Virus record (IMG/VR): IMGVR_UViG_3300027754_000041
Coordinates: 107,523-171,522 of that record
From: a virus
Reading direction: 5' to 3' (one strand)
Length of the DNA stretch: 64,000 nucleotides
Shown here: piece after piece, positions 19,701-28,666 of the stretch
How the letters are laid out: each line of letters starts with the position of its first letter
How positions within the stretch are numbered: position 1 is the first letter of the stretch
Notes under the pieces: generated by a model
What the model saw: the letters and a program-made list of their open reading frames with translations, nothing else
What the model was told of the DNA's origin: nothing
Databases searched by the model: none
Made by a program: the position numbers and the translations under genes

Positions 19701-21208
19701 CTGGCTATCATATTCATCATTCTTGGTGAATCTCTTGGGCTTATTCCAGATTGATGCATTTCAAGAATTTGTTTTGCAAAATCCCTGTTCCTCATAGAAG
19801 CCTCAGACATATAGGATGGAAGCCATTCGGATTCATTGTTGTAAACTGTGTTTCTTAACATGCTTTTTATATCTGATGGTAGCGTACCATTCTCTATGTG
19901 ACCCCTAAATTCATTCATCATACTATTTGAATAGGCTCTAATATTCTCCATATCCTCTGGCGTAGAAAATATTTCACCCAAAAAAGATGTTGACACAGCG
20001 TCTGCATAAACGCCTGAAGAATTAGAACCAAGTCCACTTATAACTAATCCATTAAATTTAATACCTAAATCAGATTTTATAGCTTCCTCGTCATAGATGC
20101 CGGCAAAACTACTGAATATCCCTCTTGCTCCCCCTCTGCCTAATTTATCAAAATCCGTAAAGTAAGCTGCCGATTTAAACTGCTCTTCGCCCATGCCTCC
20201 TCTTAAAGAAACTTGATATAAATTATTTGCATTATCTAAAATATCAGATTGACCAGTCAATTCGTAAAGTTGTTCTTTTAATTTATTTGCATCAGCCAAC
20301 GATGGAGCTACCCCCGTAGAGCCACCACTTATCTGATACTGCAATTTTTCAATTTCTAATTTTATCTGATTTTTTTTATACTTTAATATATTAATATTAT
20401 GTGGAGAAATACCATCAAATTCTTTTCTAATACCTTTTACAACTTTTTCTATTGATTGGTATTCATCACTACTTAATTTTTTTCCAAGTTCTTCAAGAAG
20501 TTCTTTTGAGCTACTTGATGATTCTATGATAGCTCTTACATCTGGTCTAGATAAAATGTCGATTGCATCTTGGCCACCTATATTTTTTATTGTATTTCCT
20601 ATTTCTATATCACTACCTAAAAGTTCATCTATTAAATTGTATTGTTTCCCATTATGGATTTTTTGATATTCACCATTTTGACCCACCCTAGCTTCCAAGC
20701 CCAAATGTTTTTTTAAATAATCTATTCCAGAATCTACTCTTAATATACCGTCTTCCATTTTTGTGCCCCCAAAAGAACCTATAATATCTGATTCAGTAAT
20801 GGTCACATCTCTTTCTGAAAAAAAAGCTCTTAAACGTTTTGGAAGTTTGTTTACAAAATCTGACATCTCTCCTGCACTTAACTTATCCTGCAGTTTGTCT
20901 ACATTCAAAATTCCGCCACCTAATATACGAGTCATCATATTAATCTGAGCTGAAGTTAGATTTTTTTCTTCACCAGAAATTAATGCCTTCATGGCTACAA
21001 ACGTTCCATTTTCCGAGTCGATTATTGGTATAAATCCAATGCCACTTTTCTGCAGCTGCTTGGCGGCCTCCGCTGCATTTTGGCCTGATGAAGCTTTTAC
21101 TGAAATCACTTGGAAGCTTAAGCTACTAGCGTCTAAGCCTCCTAAGCCTATTCTATTTAAGTTACTCTTTTGTGTCGCAGTAGCACCACTAAATGCATCT
21201 TGTATCCC
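16784..21208 (-). CDS. Very large tail protein, downstream part (main body, ~1474 residues)
   Basis: The conventional ORF could start only at GTG 21109, but the frame is open and looks coding back to 21211 (a polar Gln/Asp/Ala/Phe stretch, then NRIGLGGLDASSLSFQV). It therefore probably continues the 21189-21506 frame after a +1 shift at 21209, giving ~1573 residues in all. The protein is helix-rich and mostly hydrophilic, with charged repeated Ser/Asp/Glu stretches. Near the C-terminus there is one hydrophobic segment (TALGIGALVVASFAYQHF) that could cross a membrane, followed by a Pro/Gly-rich tail. I do not recognise a family. Its position after the tape-measure candidate suggests an internal tail or tail-tip protein. 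Alternatively, the two ORFs are separate genes. Confidence 0.7.
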   Translation of the reverse strand, partial: GIQDAFSGATATQKSNLNRIGLGGLDASSLSFQVISVKASSGQNAAEAAKQLQKSGIGFIPIIDSENGTFVAMKALISGEEKNLTSAQINMMTRILGGGILNVDKLQDKLSAGEMSDFVNKLPKRLRAFFSERDVTITESDIIGSFGGTKMEDGILRVDSGIDYLKKHLGLEARVGQNGEYQKIHNGKQYNLIDELLGSDIEIGNTIKNIGGQDAIDILSRPDVRAIIESSSSSKELLEELGKKLSSDEYQSIEKVVKGIRKEFDGISPHNINILKYKKNQIKLEIEKLQYQISGGSTGVAPSLADANKLKEQLYELTGQSDILDNANNLYQVSLRGGMGEEQFKSAAYFTDFDKLGRGGARGIFSSFAGIYDEEAIKSDLGIKFNGLVISGLGSNSSGVYADAVSTSFLGEIFSTPEDMENIRAYSNSMMNEFRGHIENGTLPSDIKSMLRNTVYNNESEWLPSYMSEASMRNRDFAKQILEMHQSGISPRDSPRMMNMIASLHASEMYRVQSKKGIDQYMPRLPDVKRFAVSSEASANLGGQSQPFSAMGQVDFVGENGGDITSELMNFRVNDGRVLFGPGMVDKFYQSLGGFDLDDKVLTKIMTYNDKAVNGKKRLVFGMYRQPSGPQESIYAKAILDEDTLRSYFGDKNFKNLFNEYKTNNQSSEIDELFDVLWNEKKYTNLNSESAEELILQIYDSSKSKGGMGLRHLNPDATGVTGSHNRRILRQMEREGSELQGTGQYTRESIYKIFTDESKKTGDGFLILDEFTDLLKTSDYTNAIDTTLHSQLLKAAESRNIVELNRLIQANRGDNLLGGLLQESTFAKMFNVAQSAEGDLLGRYVNRTMLIGSKMNQTEDLIEELYKIGGQDSNIQKILNIRTGLFAQETAIDFSKNASGAFHQFDITTSSIKAMNISAVSSFDPAQALKLISNLEGNPISNVGEQGIRNLGMRIGTEHAIVREVANQMIANGEDATGFLERYLPKIDEMLLGTRLHQADAKLFQDAIIGSIEGTAQDKSIFKEVLDSLRASDDSEKISASLIKYFGANASHAYAGSSAISAEGLRAASVMAATKRLYNRGNLLDSTLLRHQYDEGSGRVADYLIAKHNEEISRIANFGESALPEIDRIDLDLRKMQRGEAAFSDIQEGARRAGVSMEQMINTMEKRAHQSSSTLLYDELRYGTSEGSVSEMFNAARTKRRYDFYEKIRDDLKGTIDDIGTGPIDEIEKRSAEAFRLNSALPTTKDLDILALLSEDEKILESHFGGAANVSAARATNRERIDAIRSNFNYENLQEEYKTGAEFTQVQPASTVSSSGKVAEDIERVLSGENVVANKGTFTRLSNFIKDGSLKQLFNENKTFKNTALGIGALVVASFAYQHFSDRTPEQMQGPALLPGGSAYEENYPQRMAELPQIGTMSYNPGINYKVNLFGDRGSVEDFRKNAMGLGKFNTNTTMYRRTPQLGRNPYQEVASSF

Positions 21209-21506
21209 GGCTTAATATTGGTGCGACTTGTGCGAACCTCGCATTGTATGCGGCAGTTCCTGGTATAGATGCATCTTTAGATATTGTATTAAAATTAGTT
21301 AGAAGAACGCTTCCTACTTCTACAAAAGCTTCTTCAATAGTTTTATGTTTCTTACCAGTAATATTAGAAATGTATGAAATTATTCCGTTAGCATCTTGGT
21401 CTATTCTTACTCCACCAGCTCTACCTGTTTCAGTCGAAAGCAAAGAACTTTGCGCAGCAAAAAGTCTTTTTTTAGGATCAGACCAAATTTTATTTACATC
21501 TACCAT
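21189..21506 (-). CDS. Large tail protein, upstream part (105-residue frame)
   Basis: Starts at ATG 21506, overlapping the stop of the tape-measure-like gene (TAATG). It reads MVDVNKIWSDPKKRLFAAQSS and continues as a compact helix/strand domain with NGIISYISNITGKKHKTIEE. After APILS the frame runs through CGG and stops after RDTRCI. The last six residues are probably read only when the frameshift fails. The two expected products are a 105-residue short protein and a ~1573-residue fusion. This resembles the geometry of tail genes that make a short and a long form by frameshifting, though those are normally -1 shifts in the chaperone genes. No known domain is recognised. Confidence 0.75.
   Translation of the reverse strand: MVDVNKIWSDPKKRLFAAQSSLLSTETGRAGGVRIDQDANGIISYISNITGKKHKTIEEAFVEVGSVLLTNFNTISKDASIPGTAAYNARFAQVAPILSRDTRCI
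21201..21215 (-). other. Putative CGG-dependent +1 frameshift site (large tail protein)
   Basis: The transcript reads TTA AGC CGG GAT ACA and reaches a stop five codons on. Skipping the C at 21209 gives TTA AGC (C) GGG ATA CAA GAT, which enters the long downstream frame. Frame overlap is limited to 21211-21189. As at the lysin site, a Ser codon precedes CGG and the shift yields Ser-Gly. This CGG (21209-21207) is the only in-frame one I found in either of the two joined frames. Confidence 0.55.
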
Positions 21507-24500
21507 TATCTAACTCCAGCCGATATATCAATGCCGCTAGAACCAAATGGATTCATTACTGGTGTTACTGTCCCAGATACACCAGAACCATTTAGGAGAC
21601 TTCTAAGCTTCTGTAAAATATTTCCCTTATCTTCTTGTTTAGAAAATTGTGGAAAAGATGGATTAGACAAATTAGCTTCTCGCAGCTGTTGAGGATAGTA
21701 ACCCATTTGAGACATTTCAAGACCCATATTTTGACCTATTTTTATTTTTACATGATCCATATTAGTACTAGGATTCCATCCTTCCCAATCCATATCTGGC
21801 AGTTCATGCTTGGCGAAATATTCGCCCAGATCTGGTTTGTCCTCTACCGGCATGCCCCAAGCTGCCTCATATATTCTTCTTTCCAATCTTCCAGAAGTAG
21901 ACAATATAGCTTTGCGTTCAGACTCTGGGGCATTAATCATTTCCGCAAAATGTTCTCTTTTTCTTTTTGGTATTGCAAGACTTAAAGTATCTATTGGTGC
22001 ACCATAAATATCTGCCCCATACATAGTCCTTTTAGCTGCTTGAGTATACTGATTGGCATCCATCCCGTTGCCCGATTGCTTAGCCATAGAAGCCAGCCTA
22101 GAATACTTAACATAAGTTAACATATCTGAATATTCTTCTAAAGCTAATTCCTTCTTTCTAGTCTTTGGAATATACCTTTCACCTGTTATCTTTTCTTTTA
22201 TATTTGATATTAAAGAAGAAGATAAACCAACAGCTGCACCAACACCACCAGATAATGCTTTTGCCCTTGGAGTCCTACCTAAGGTGCTACCAATAAATGA
22301 TAACATACCTGCTGCTGTTATCGGATTTCTATCTGACGCCTTTTGAATCATTGGCTTTATGAAACTTTCATAAGGTTTTTGCCATTCAGGAAAAGTTGAA
22401 CCATAAACATTTCGTCTTTCCCAATCTTCTTGAGCTGTACGCCTTTGAAGAAATTTAGTATTAAATAATGTATCTCTATGTGCTAAATATTCCATGGTTC
22501 TTCCAGCATTATATTTAGCGCTAGATAAACCCATTTCAGATGCCGTTTTGTCCTTATACTTATAGGGACTAAATTCATATTTTTTTGTAGTTTCAGCTAA
22601 TCTAGCTCTTATTTCTCCTACCTTTATTCTTTGATCTGGTGATAAATTTTGAGAATCTATTGATGAATTTATTTTCTTAAATTGATCCGAATACGGCGCA
22701 ACATCAGCCAGTATACTTAGCTGATCAAGTAATCCATACTTACCAGTAGAATCAGAATTAAGATTATGCAATCTCTCATATCCTACTCCAGGCAATCTTA
22801 GCTCACCTTCTTGCACCTTAGTGAAAGGATCGCCCCTTTGGAAGTCCGTAAAATATTCTGCCCCCGGCAAAAATGGATATTGCTGCCCCATAGTATTTTT
22901 TATTGGGTTGATATAATCTATACCAGTTCTTTCTTTAGGAATAAATCTTCTAACTATTTCAGAAAATTCTAAGTTGCCTAACGCACCTTGTGCAGGTAAG
23001 GGAACATCTCCTGCTCCACCTAGATTCAAATCCCAAAAAGCTCTGCTACTCCCATATGCTTTACTTGATGATTGTAAAGTTGATCTATTAGGTTGAAAAT
23101 CTTTTTTACCAAAACCAAATTTTTCTCTAAGACTAGAAAAACCAAATCCATATATACCGGCCATTTCCTGTGCCCTATAACCAAATTCTCCCAACTGCAT
23201 AGACCCACTAATTGGTGCACCAGCAGCAACAATAGGCGGTGACATTATCCCACGCTGTTTAGTTGGGCCATACGCCATTTCAGCTAAAGGGCCATTTAAC
23301 CCAGCGATAGATCCCTGAGTTAATACTGATGCAGTGTTGCGCGGATTACCAGCTGCACTGCTATATCCTGCGTTTATACCAGATATTGCACCGTTACTAA
23401 AACCTCCACCCCCTGAACCACCGCCAAACCCAGATGAACCGCCCCCTATAGCACCACCGATGTAAGCAGAGCTGTCGTATGCGCCAGATTGACCGACACT
23501 CACATAATTAGACAGACCCTGAGTTAATTCATCAGCATGCATCATCTTTTGTGGCTTTAGTATTCTACCCAAGGTAGCATTCAAAGCTGGTACAGCTGGA
23601 CCAAATGGGCCAGTAAAATATTCACCAGTTACAGGATATGGTCTATCTTGATAATGTTTTCTTTCAAATCTATATGGGTCTAATGGTCTAAGTGGAGATA
23701 TGTCATTGTAGTATAAGAATTTTTCCATTGGGCTTCCATAGGTATCTGAGGTAAACATTGCCCCAGCCTCTAACCTCTTATACCAAGAAGGCCTATAATA
23801 ATTTACTTTTCCACCTTTAAACGGAGTGTTACCAAGAGGCCAAAAACGCCCTTGCCTTATCGGCACCATACCTTCTGTTAACTGCTCTTTCTTTTGCTCA
23901 AATGTCATTCCTCCTGGAGTAATCCCAGAAACAATTGATCTAGCTTCGACTAATCCACGAGCAGCTTTTGTCGTAAAAAATGGAGAATATATTCTTTGCC
24001 CGTTTTCGTCTTTACCATTGGCAGCTCCACCTATTGTTCTGTCTACTGTAAGTGCGGTAACGCCTGCTGCATACAGCGGCAATACCCTCTTGCCAACCAT
24101 TCCCCTCATGTATAAGTCTAGGGGACCTTTATATTTGCTAACGTCTAATTGCCCGCCCAATGTTCCAAAGTATCTATTTAATCTTTCTACACCTTGAGAC
24201 ACAGCTGTTGAACCAGTAGAATAGTTTGAAGGGTCTTTATAAGTCCCTATACCCAAAGCACTCTTTAATGCCCCAAAAGGATTCTTGTCAAATGCTGTCC
24301 CAAATGTAGGTGCAAAAGTTATTTTTTGACCAGAACCAAATGGATCTACACCTAAACTATTTGTTGTATGTGGAGCTGTACCAAAAATCTTTTTGCCAAA
24401 AGGAACCAAGGAGGAAAAAGGTTTTCTAACACCAGTATTAATTGAGGCAATTGTTCCCTTTGTAAATGGTTCAAAAAGTTTTTTTGCACCGGCGCCAGTA

Positions 24501-27500
24501 GTTGAACTTAATCTTTCCATCAATTCTGTTACTGCTGCCCTAGAATTTTCTATAGATGCAGCACTCTGCTTATATGTGGTAAATGCGCTTAAATTAAATA
24601 GTGTTGATAAAGCTGCGGCTTGTGCTTCTGCGAATTTTGAAGCTGGTAAAGTTTTCTTTAATTGCTGAAGAACACTCTGTATATTAATGAACATCTCATT
24701 AACACCAGATCCACCATTACTTAACGCTGCATTTGTTTGCGAAACATATCTAAATATTTCATTTTTTAATTCATCGACACGAGTAGTAATTGTGGAAGAT
24801 TTTGCGCTGAGCTCAGACATTCCAGCTGCATCTGATTTTAGAATATTTTGTATTCTAGAATATGATTTTGTTATAAAACTTGAATCAAGACCTTTAGCTT
24901 TAGCTTGCGCTTTAAGCATCGGAATCATGTTGCCTAGTTGCTGAGCATACTCTTTAGCTTGTTGTGGAGTTTTGATAGAAGAAATTCTGCCCAATCCAGC
25001 AATACCAAATGTTTCTGGCATGCTAGTTTCCAGCTGTGCCATAATTCTATCGTCAAATCCGTAACCAAAAGTGCTTCTTTCAAATGATTCAACGCTTCGC
25101 AAAATTTGGGATTCATCATATAAATTACTTGGTTTCCCTAAATCATCCACCAAAGAATACTTGCCGTCAACTTTATCTAATCTAACCGATTTTCTTTGGC
25201 CACCTTCTTTTATTAAAACTTCTTCCCCACTCAATAAACGTGAAGTAACACTAGGGTTGTTTATGTCATAAGATCTTTTTCTAAATCTGGAAAATAAATT
25301 TAATAAAGAGTTTGGTTGTTCTGCGTCGACATCCATTGCCCCCTTAAATCTTCTAAGTTTACTTGAGCCAATTTCACCTATATCAGTAACTGATTCGCCA
25401 CTCAATCCAGAAGCAAAACGAGCCTGCCTGCTAAGCATTTCCATACTCTGAGTTGGCAAGGGTCTATATGTACCCTTTAGTGTTTTGCCTGAAATTTCAC
25501 CAGATTGACTGTCAGTAAAGTATGAAGTTATTTTTCCTTTTGTACCACGAGTGCTGTGCCACATGTGGAAGTCTGCAGTACTTCCGCTCAATTCACCAAA
25601 AGGCTGGACAGTCATACCTGGGGAGTATTGAAGCGGTCCCGCTTTTTTCATTTGAGCAAATGATCTATATCCAAACATGTCTGCTGGATTAATTTTAATT
25701 ATAGGTACTTGTAACTCGCTAGCAAAAAAATTAGCTACTTTAGAAAAGGTTGTTTTTACGGCACTGAAGTCTAAGACTTGTCCACTTTTACTTTGATATA
25801 CGCCGCCTAATTTGTTGAATCCTATAGATCTAGAAACAGGATCCGACACCGCCATTCTTCCAGCAAGACCACCTATTATTTCCTGCTCTCTCTGTGGAAG
25901 ATATTTAAAATTTCCCCTTTCTATCGCTTCGCTTATTAACACGGGCCTTATGCCAAAGATATTTGAATTACCTTCAAATATACCTGAAGTCATTTTTTTA
26001 TTTCTTACCAAAAATGATCTTAAATCATTGAAGTTATATGGGTCTAGACCTCTATTGACTAATCCAGATCTGATCAGATCATTAGATACTAAACCTCCAC
26101 CAGCTTTATTTAATGGTATACCAAGAGATTGTGCTGTTTTTCTTTGTAAGAATTCTTTTTTTGCGCTGGTAAGGGGACCAACAAAATCTTGATAAGCTGC
26201 TTTTTGTGGTTTTAACAACGTAGAAGCAATATCAACCATATCATTTCTGGCAAATGAATTCCATTGATTGCCAATTTTTGTTGCAAGTGATTTCTTAAAT
26301 TCTCTACTTGTGAAATATGTATTGGTTTCTTCAACTATATTTTGAAAAAACTTTCCGGGTGTTTGACCATCATTTTTTGCTAATTCAAAAAAATTATTAT
26401 TGAATTCTTTTCCACCTTTTATATTTCTAAATCTTTCTAAAATTCCCTCAAAGTATTCGTCTCCATCTTTATGTATTCCTGTTTTTCCAAGTGATACACT
26501 ATTGCTTGGATGAGTTTGGGAGCCTGGAGCGTTTGTTCTTAATTGCGTTACAAAATTATTTGCTTCTTTTTCGTCTATTCCTTTTGCAATTAATCTTCTA
26601 GATAAAAGTTGTCTATACTCTTTATTTTGTTGTCCTATAAAAAATTCTGATTTAGAAAAACTTTTATCGCCAGGACCACCAGCTCCTAAAATAGAAACTT
26701 GACTGGCAAAGCTTGACAATCTACTTGAATACTGAGATTGTATTTTTTGCATTGCAGCTATAACACTCTCGGCATGGTTGCCAGGGGAACTGGCAGCTAG
26801 TAATCTTCCATGAGCAATAGAGTTACCTAATGCATCATAGGCTTCCCCAAAGACTCTGAATTGTTGACGCCCTGTTCTAATACCTGAACTCAAACCCCTT
26901 AAAGCTGGAATGGAATCAACTAAACCAGCTTTATCATTTACGCCAAATGCAAGGGCTTTGGCATAGATGGTGGCTCTTTTTAGTCCTGGGTCTTTTGACG
27001 CAGCAGAAGCCCTGTACGCAGCTGTGGCGCCATGCCTAGCATCGTATAGTGCTTGGACTATCTTAGGTTGCTCATCAGCACCCATAGCTTTAGCGGCACT
27101 AGTAAAAGCCCCTGAAGTTTGTGCGGCCTTCTTAAGGAAAGCATTACCTGCGGTTGTTGCATCATGGCCAACCTCGGAAAGAATATCAGTAAGATCTAGA
27201 TAGCCTTTAGCTACCTTTTGTTTTAAGGGACTCAGACTTGACAGGGAATTCATTGAATACTGGAAGGTATTAAGTGAGCTCTTAGCCGCATTTACAGTGC
27301 CACCTAAAATCTCACCTGGCAGCACCATTGTAGCAATGTTGTTTACTGAAGTTTTTACAAAATCAGTTAATACGTCTGCTGGATTATACCAGTTTACTTT
27401 TTTTCTTTTATCATTATTTCCAAATAGTGGATCAGTTACAGCTTTTTGTGCACCATATAATGCTGGAAGTTCATAGGGCATTCTTCTTCCAGCCCTAATC

Positions 27501-28021
27501 ATCCTTTGTTGCATTTCTTCTTTAAATGACCAGATTGATGCCGGCTCGTTAGTTAAACCCCTTCCTGCTTGTTGGAGTTCATTTTTTGTAAAAGAATAAC
27601 CAAAATTTTCAAAAGTAGAATGAGCACGACCCATGTAGCCGGTAGTTAATTCATCACCAATTTTATATACTAATTTTTCGTAAGGATCATTTACGCCATC
27701 AATTGCCCTTTTAACACCCTGCAAGGCATCAAGATGTTTCCTAACATCTATCATGTCTTTTATTAAAGATGTACTACCGTGCGTTTGGATTTTTTCAGCT
27801 AATTTTAAGCCACCTTTTCGGAGCATAGTTGCGCCAACACCAGCAACTAAAACAGTTGTACCCATGTGCGCAAAAAAGCGCATGACTGGATGCCCATTTA
27901 GGGCTTTACTTACTACTCCGCTATCTTGAGATATACCTTCTGTTTCGCCGTCACCAACAGGTATGTCACGAGATGATATACCATTACCAAGACTCTGTAA
28001 TGGCCCACGATCTCTTATCAA
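21506..28021 (-). CDS. Tape-measure candidate (2171 residues)
   Basis: It lies directly downstream of the two chaperone-like genes, the usual place of the tape measure, and is one of the longest genes here. Start is TTG at 28021, supported by a GGAG site 6 bases upstream and a stop just before. Residues ~47-68 are hydrophobic (MRFFAHMGTTVLVAGVGATML), a possible membrane segment. The body is helical and Lys/Ser/Gln-rich. Around residue 1500-1540 there is a Gly/Ser-rich linker, preceded by an aromatic-rich stretch (YYRPSWYKRL, DPYRFERKHY). In tape-measure proteins length sets tail length. I saw no wall hydrolase motif in it. The 1573- or 3827-residue neighbours are the alternatives for this role. 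Confidence 0.6.
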   Translation of the reverse strand: MIRDRGPLQSLGNGISSRDIPVGDGETEGISQDSGVVSKALNGHPVMRFFAHMGTTVLVAGVGATMLRKGGLKLAEKIQTHGSTSLIKDMIDVRKHLDALQGVKRAIDGVNDPYEKLVYKIGDELTTGYMGRAHSTFENFGYSFTKNELQQAGRGLTNEPASIWSFKEEMQQRMIRAGRRMPYELPALYGAQKAVTDPLFGNNDKRKKVNWYNPADVLTDFVKTSVNNIATMVLPGEILGGTVNAAKSSLNTFQYSMNSLSSLSPLKQKVAKGYLDLTDILSEVGHDATTAGNAFLKKAAQTSGAFTSAAKAMGADEQPKIVQALYDARHGATAAYRASAASKDPGLKRATIYAKALAFGVNDKAGLVDSIPALRGLSSGIRTGRQQFRVFGEAYDALGNSIAHGRLLAASSPGNHAESVIAAMQKIQSQYSSRLSSFASQVSILGAGGPGDKSFSKSEFFIGQQNKEYRQLLSRRLIAKGIDEKEANNFVTQLRTNAPGSQTHPSNSVSLGKTGIHKDGDEYFEGILERFRNIKGGKEFNNNFFELAKNDGQTPGKFFQNIVEETNTYFTSREFKKSLATKIGNQWNSFARNDMVDIASTLLKPQKAAYQDFVGPLTSAKKEFLQRKTAQSLGIPLNKAGGGLVSNDLIRSGLVNRGLDPYNFNDLRSFLVRNKKMTSGIFEGNSNIFGIRPVLISEAIERGNFKYLPQREQEIIGGLAGRMAVSDPVSRSIGFNKLGGVYQSKSGQVLDFSAVKTTFSKVANFFASELQVPIIKINPADMFGYRSFAQMKKAGPLQYSPGMTVQPFGELSGSTADFHMWHSTRGTKGKITSYFTDSQSGEISGKTLKGTYRPLPTQSMEMLSRQARFASGLSGESVTDIGEIGSSKLRRFKGAMDVDAEQPNSLLNLFSRFRKRSYDINNPSVTSRLLSGEEVLIKEGGQRKSVRLDKVDGKYSLVDDLGKPSNLYDESQILRSVESFERSTFGYGFDDRIMAQLETSMPETFGIAGLGRISSIKTPQQAKEYAQQLGNMIPMLKAQAKAKGLDSSFITKSYSRIQNILKSDAAGMSELSAKSSTITTRVDELKNEIFRYVSQTNAALSNGGSGVNEMFINIQSVLQQLKKTLPASKFAEAQAAALSTLFNLSAFTTYKQSAASIENSRAAVTELMERLSSTTGAGAKKLFEPFTKGTIASINTGVRKPFSSLVPFGKKIFGTAPHTTNSLGVDPFGSGQKITFAPTFGTAFDKNPFGALKSALGIGTYKDPSNYSTGSTAVSQGVERLNRYFGTLGGQLDVSKYKGPLDLYMRGMVGKRVLPLYAAGVTALTVDRTIGGAANGKDENGQRIYSPFFTTKAARGLVEARSIVSGITPGGMTFEQKKEQLTEGMVPIRQGRFWPLGNTPFKGGKVNYYRPSWYKRLEAGAMFTSDTYGSPMEKFLYYNDISPLRPLDPYRFERKHYQDRPYPVTGEYFTGPFGPAVPALNATLGRILKPQKMMHADELTQGLSNYVSVGQSGAYDSSAYIGGAIGGGSSGFGGGSGGGGFSNGAISGINAGYSSAAGNPRNTASVLTQGSIAGLNGPLAEMAYGPTKQRGIMSPPIVAAGAPISGSMQLGEFGYRAQEMAGIYGFGFSSLREKFGFGKKDFQPNRSTLQSSSKAYGSSRAFWDLNLGGAGDVPLPAQGALGNLEFSEIVRRFIPKERTGIDYINPIKNTMGQQYPFLPGAEYFTDFQRGDPFTKVQEGELRLPGVGYERLHNLNSDSTGKYGLLDQLSILADVAPYSDQFKKINSSIDSQNLSPDQRIKVGEIRARLAETTKKYEFSPYKYKDKTASEMGLSSAKYNAGRTMEYLAHRDTLFNTKFLQRRTAQEDWERRNVYGSTFPEWQKPYESFIKPMIQKASDRNPITAAGMLSFIGSTLGRTPRAKALSGGVGAAVGLSSSLISNIKEKITGERYIPKTRKKELALEEYSDMLTYVKYSRLASMAKQSGNGMDANQYTQAAKRTMYGADIYGAPIDTLSLAIPKRKREHFAEMINAPESERKAILSTSGRLERRIYEAAWGMPVEDKPDLGEYFAKHELPDMDWEGWNPSTNMDHVKIKIGQNMGLEMSQMGYYPQQLREANLSNPSFPQFSKQEDKGNILQKLRSLLNGSGVSGTVTPVMNPFGSSGIDISAGVR

Positions 28022-28033
28022 AATATTCTCCTA

Positions 28034-28660
28034 CTACTTCATGCCCCATAGCTTTTGAGCGATAGGATCCTGATAGGCTGCTTCACCTGGTTTTTTAGAC
28101 AGATTATGTCTTGCTTCACTTGTTCTTTCCTTTAGAATTTCTTCTTCCGGATCAATCAATTGCAGGTTAATATTGCTAGGTTCTACGCCATTTATGCTTT
28201 GCTGAATTTCTATAATCTTTTCAGATAAAGCAACGTTTTCTGCCAATTGAGAAAAGGTCATCTTGTCTAAATCGCCAGGACTGTATGCATGTATAGTAGC
28301 GAGCACAAAGGCCTTCATTAAGCTTCTTACTTCATTGGCTTTTTCCCTTTTGCCCTCAAGTATATCTTTAGCTATCTTAGCTGAATAGAAGCCAGAGACA
28401 TCTACCACCTGCTGGGACAGGGATGATATCAATCCAGGAGATAAAGAATTCACATCAAAATCGCTAGGGTAAACAACCGCAGCTGCCAATATGACATCCT
28501 CTACATCAGCAGAAGAGTGGTCTTGCGAATTCTTATATTCTACAATTTTATCGTATTCTTCGAATGTTAATTCCCTAAAAAAGATATCTTTACTTTTTAC
28601 ATTAATACTAAATATAGAACCATATCTTTTTTTTAGTTCATATAATTGTTCTGGATCCAT
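28034..28660 (-). CDS. Tail assembly chaperone-like protein 2
   Basis: 208 residues from ATG 28660 (MDPEQLYELKK); a TTG six bases upstream is in frame but unlikely. Residues ~30-95 (RELTFEEYDKIVEY, then PGLISSLSQQVVDVSGF) match the corresponding region of the upstream gene product (RVLSRLEYKTLVKKM, PSLISQEVLEASGF), so the two are paralogues. The C-terminus is charged (LKERTSEARHNLSKKPGEAA) and ends with a short hydrophobic motif. Position between tube-like genes and the tape-measure candidate fits a tail assembly chaperone. Unlike the lambda G/GT pair, the two are separate genes with a 6-base gap and no slippery sequence that I can see. Confidence 0.6.
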   Translation of the reverse strand: MDPEQLYELKKRYGSIFSINVKSKDIFFRELTFEEYDKIVEYKNSQDHSSADVEDVILAAAVVYPSDFDVNSLSPGLISSLSQQVVDVSGFYSAKIAKDILEGKREKANEVRSLMKAFVLATIHAYSPGDLDKMTFSQLAENVALSEKIIEIQQSINGVEPSNINLQLIDPEEEILKERTSEARHNLSKKPGEAAYQDPIAQKLWGMK

Positions 28661-28666
28661 ATTCAA

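Noticed and set aside
3831-21209. Single-base sequencing or assembly errors as the explanation of both frame changes
   Set aside because: Neither site is a homopolymer, and both errors would have to fall on the only two in-frame CGG codons of the module. Not excluded, but less likely; raw reads would decide.
23026-23232. 68-residue minus-strand ORF inside the tape-measure candidate
   Set aside because: Off-phase shadow of the long frame, low complexity (Leu/Val-rich), no start signal.
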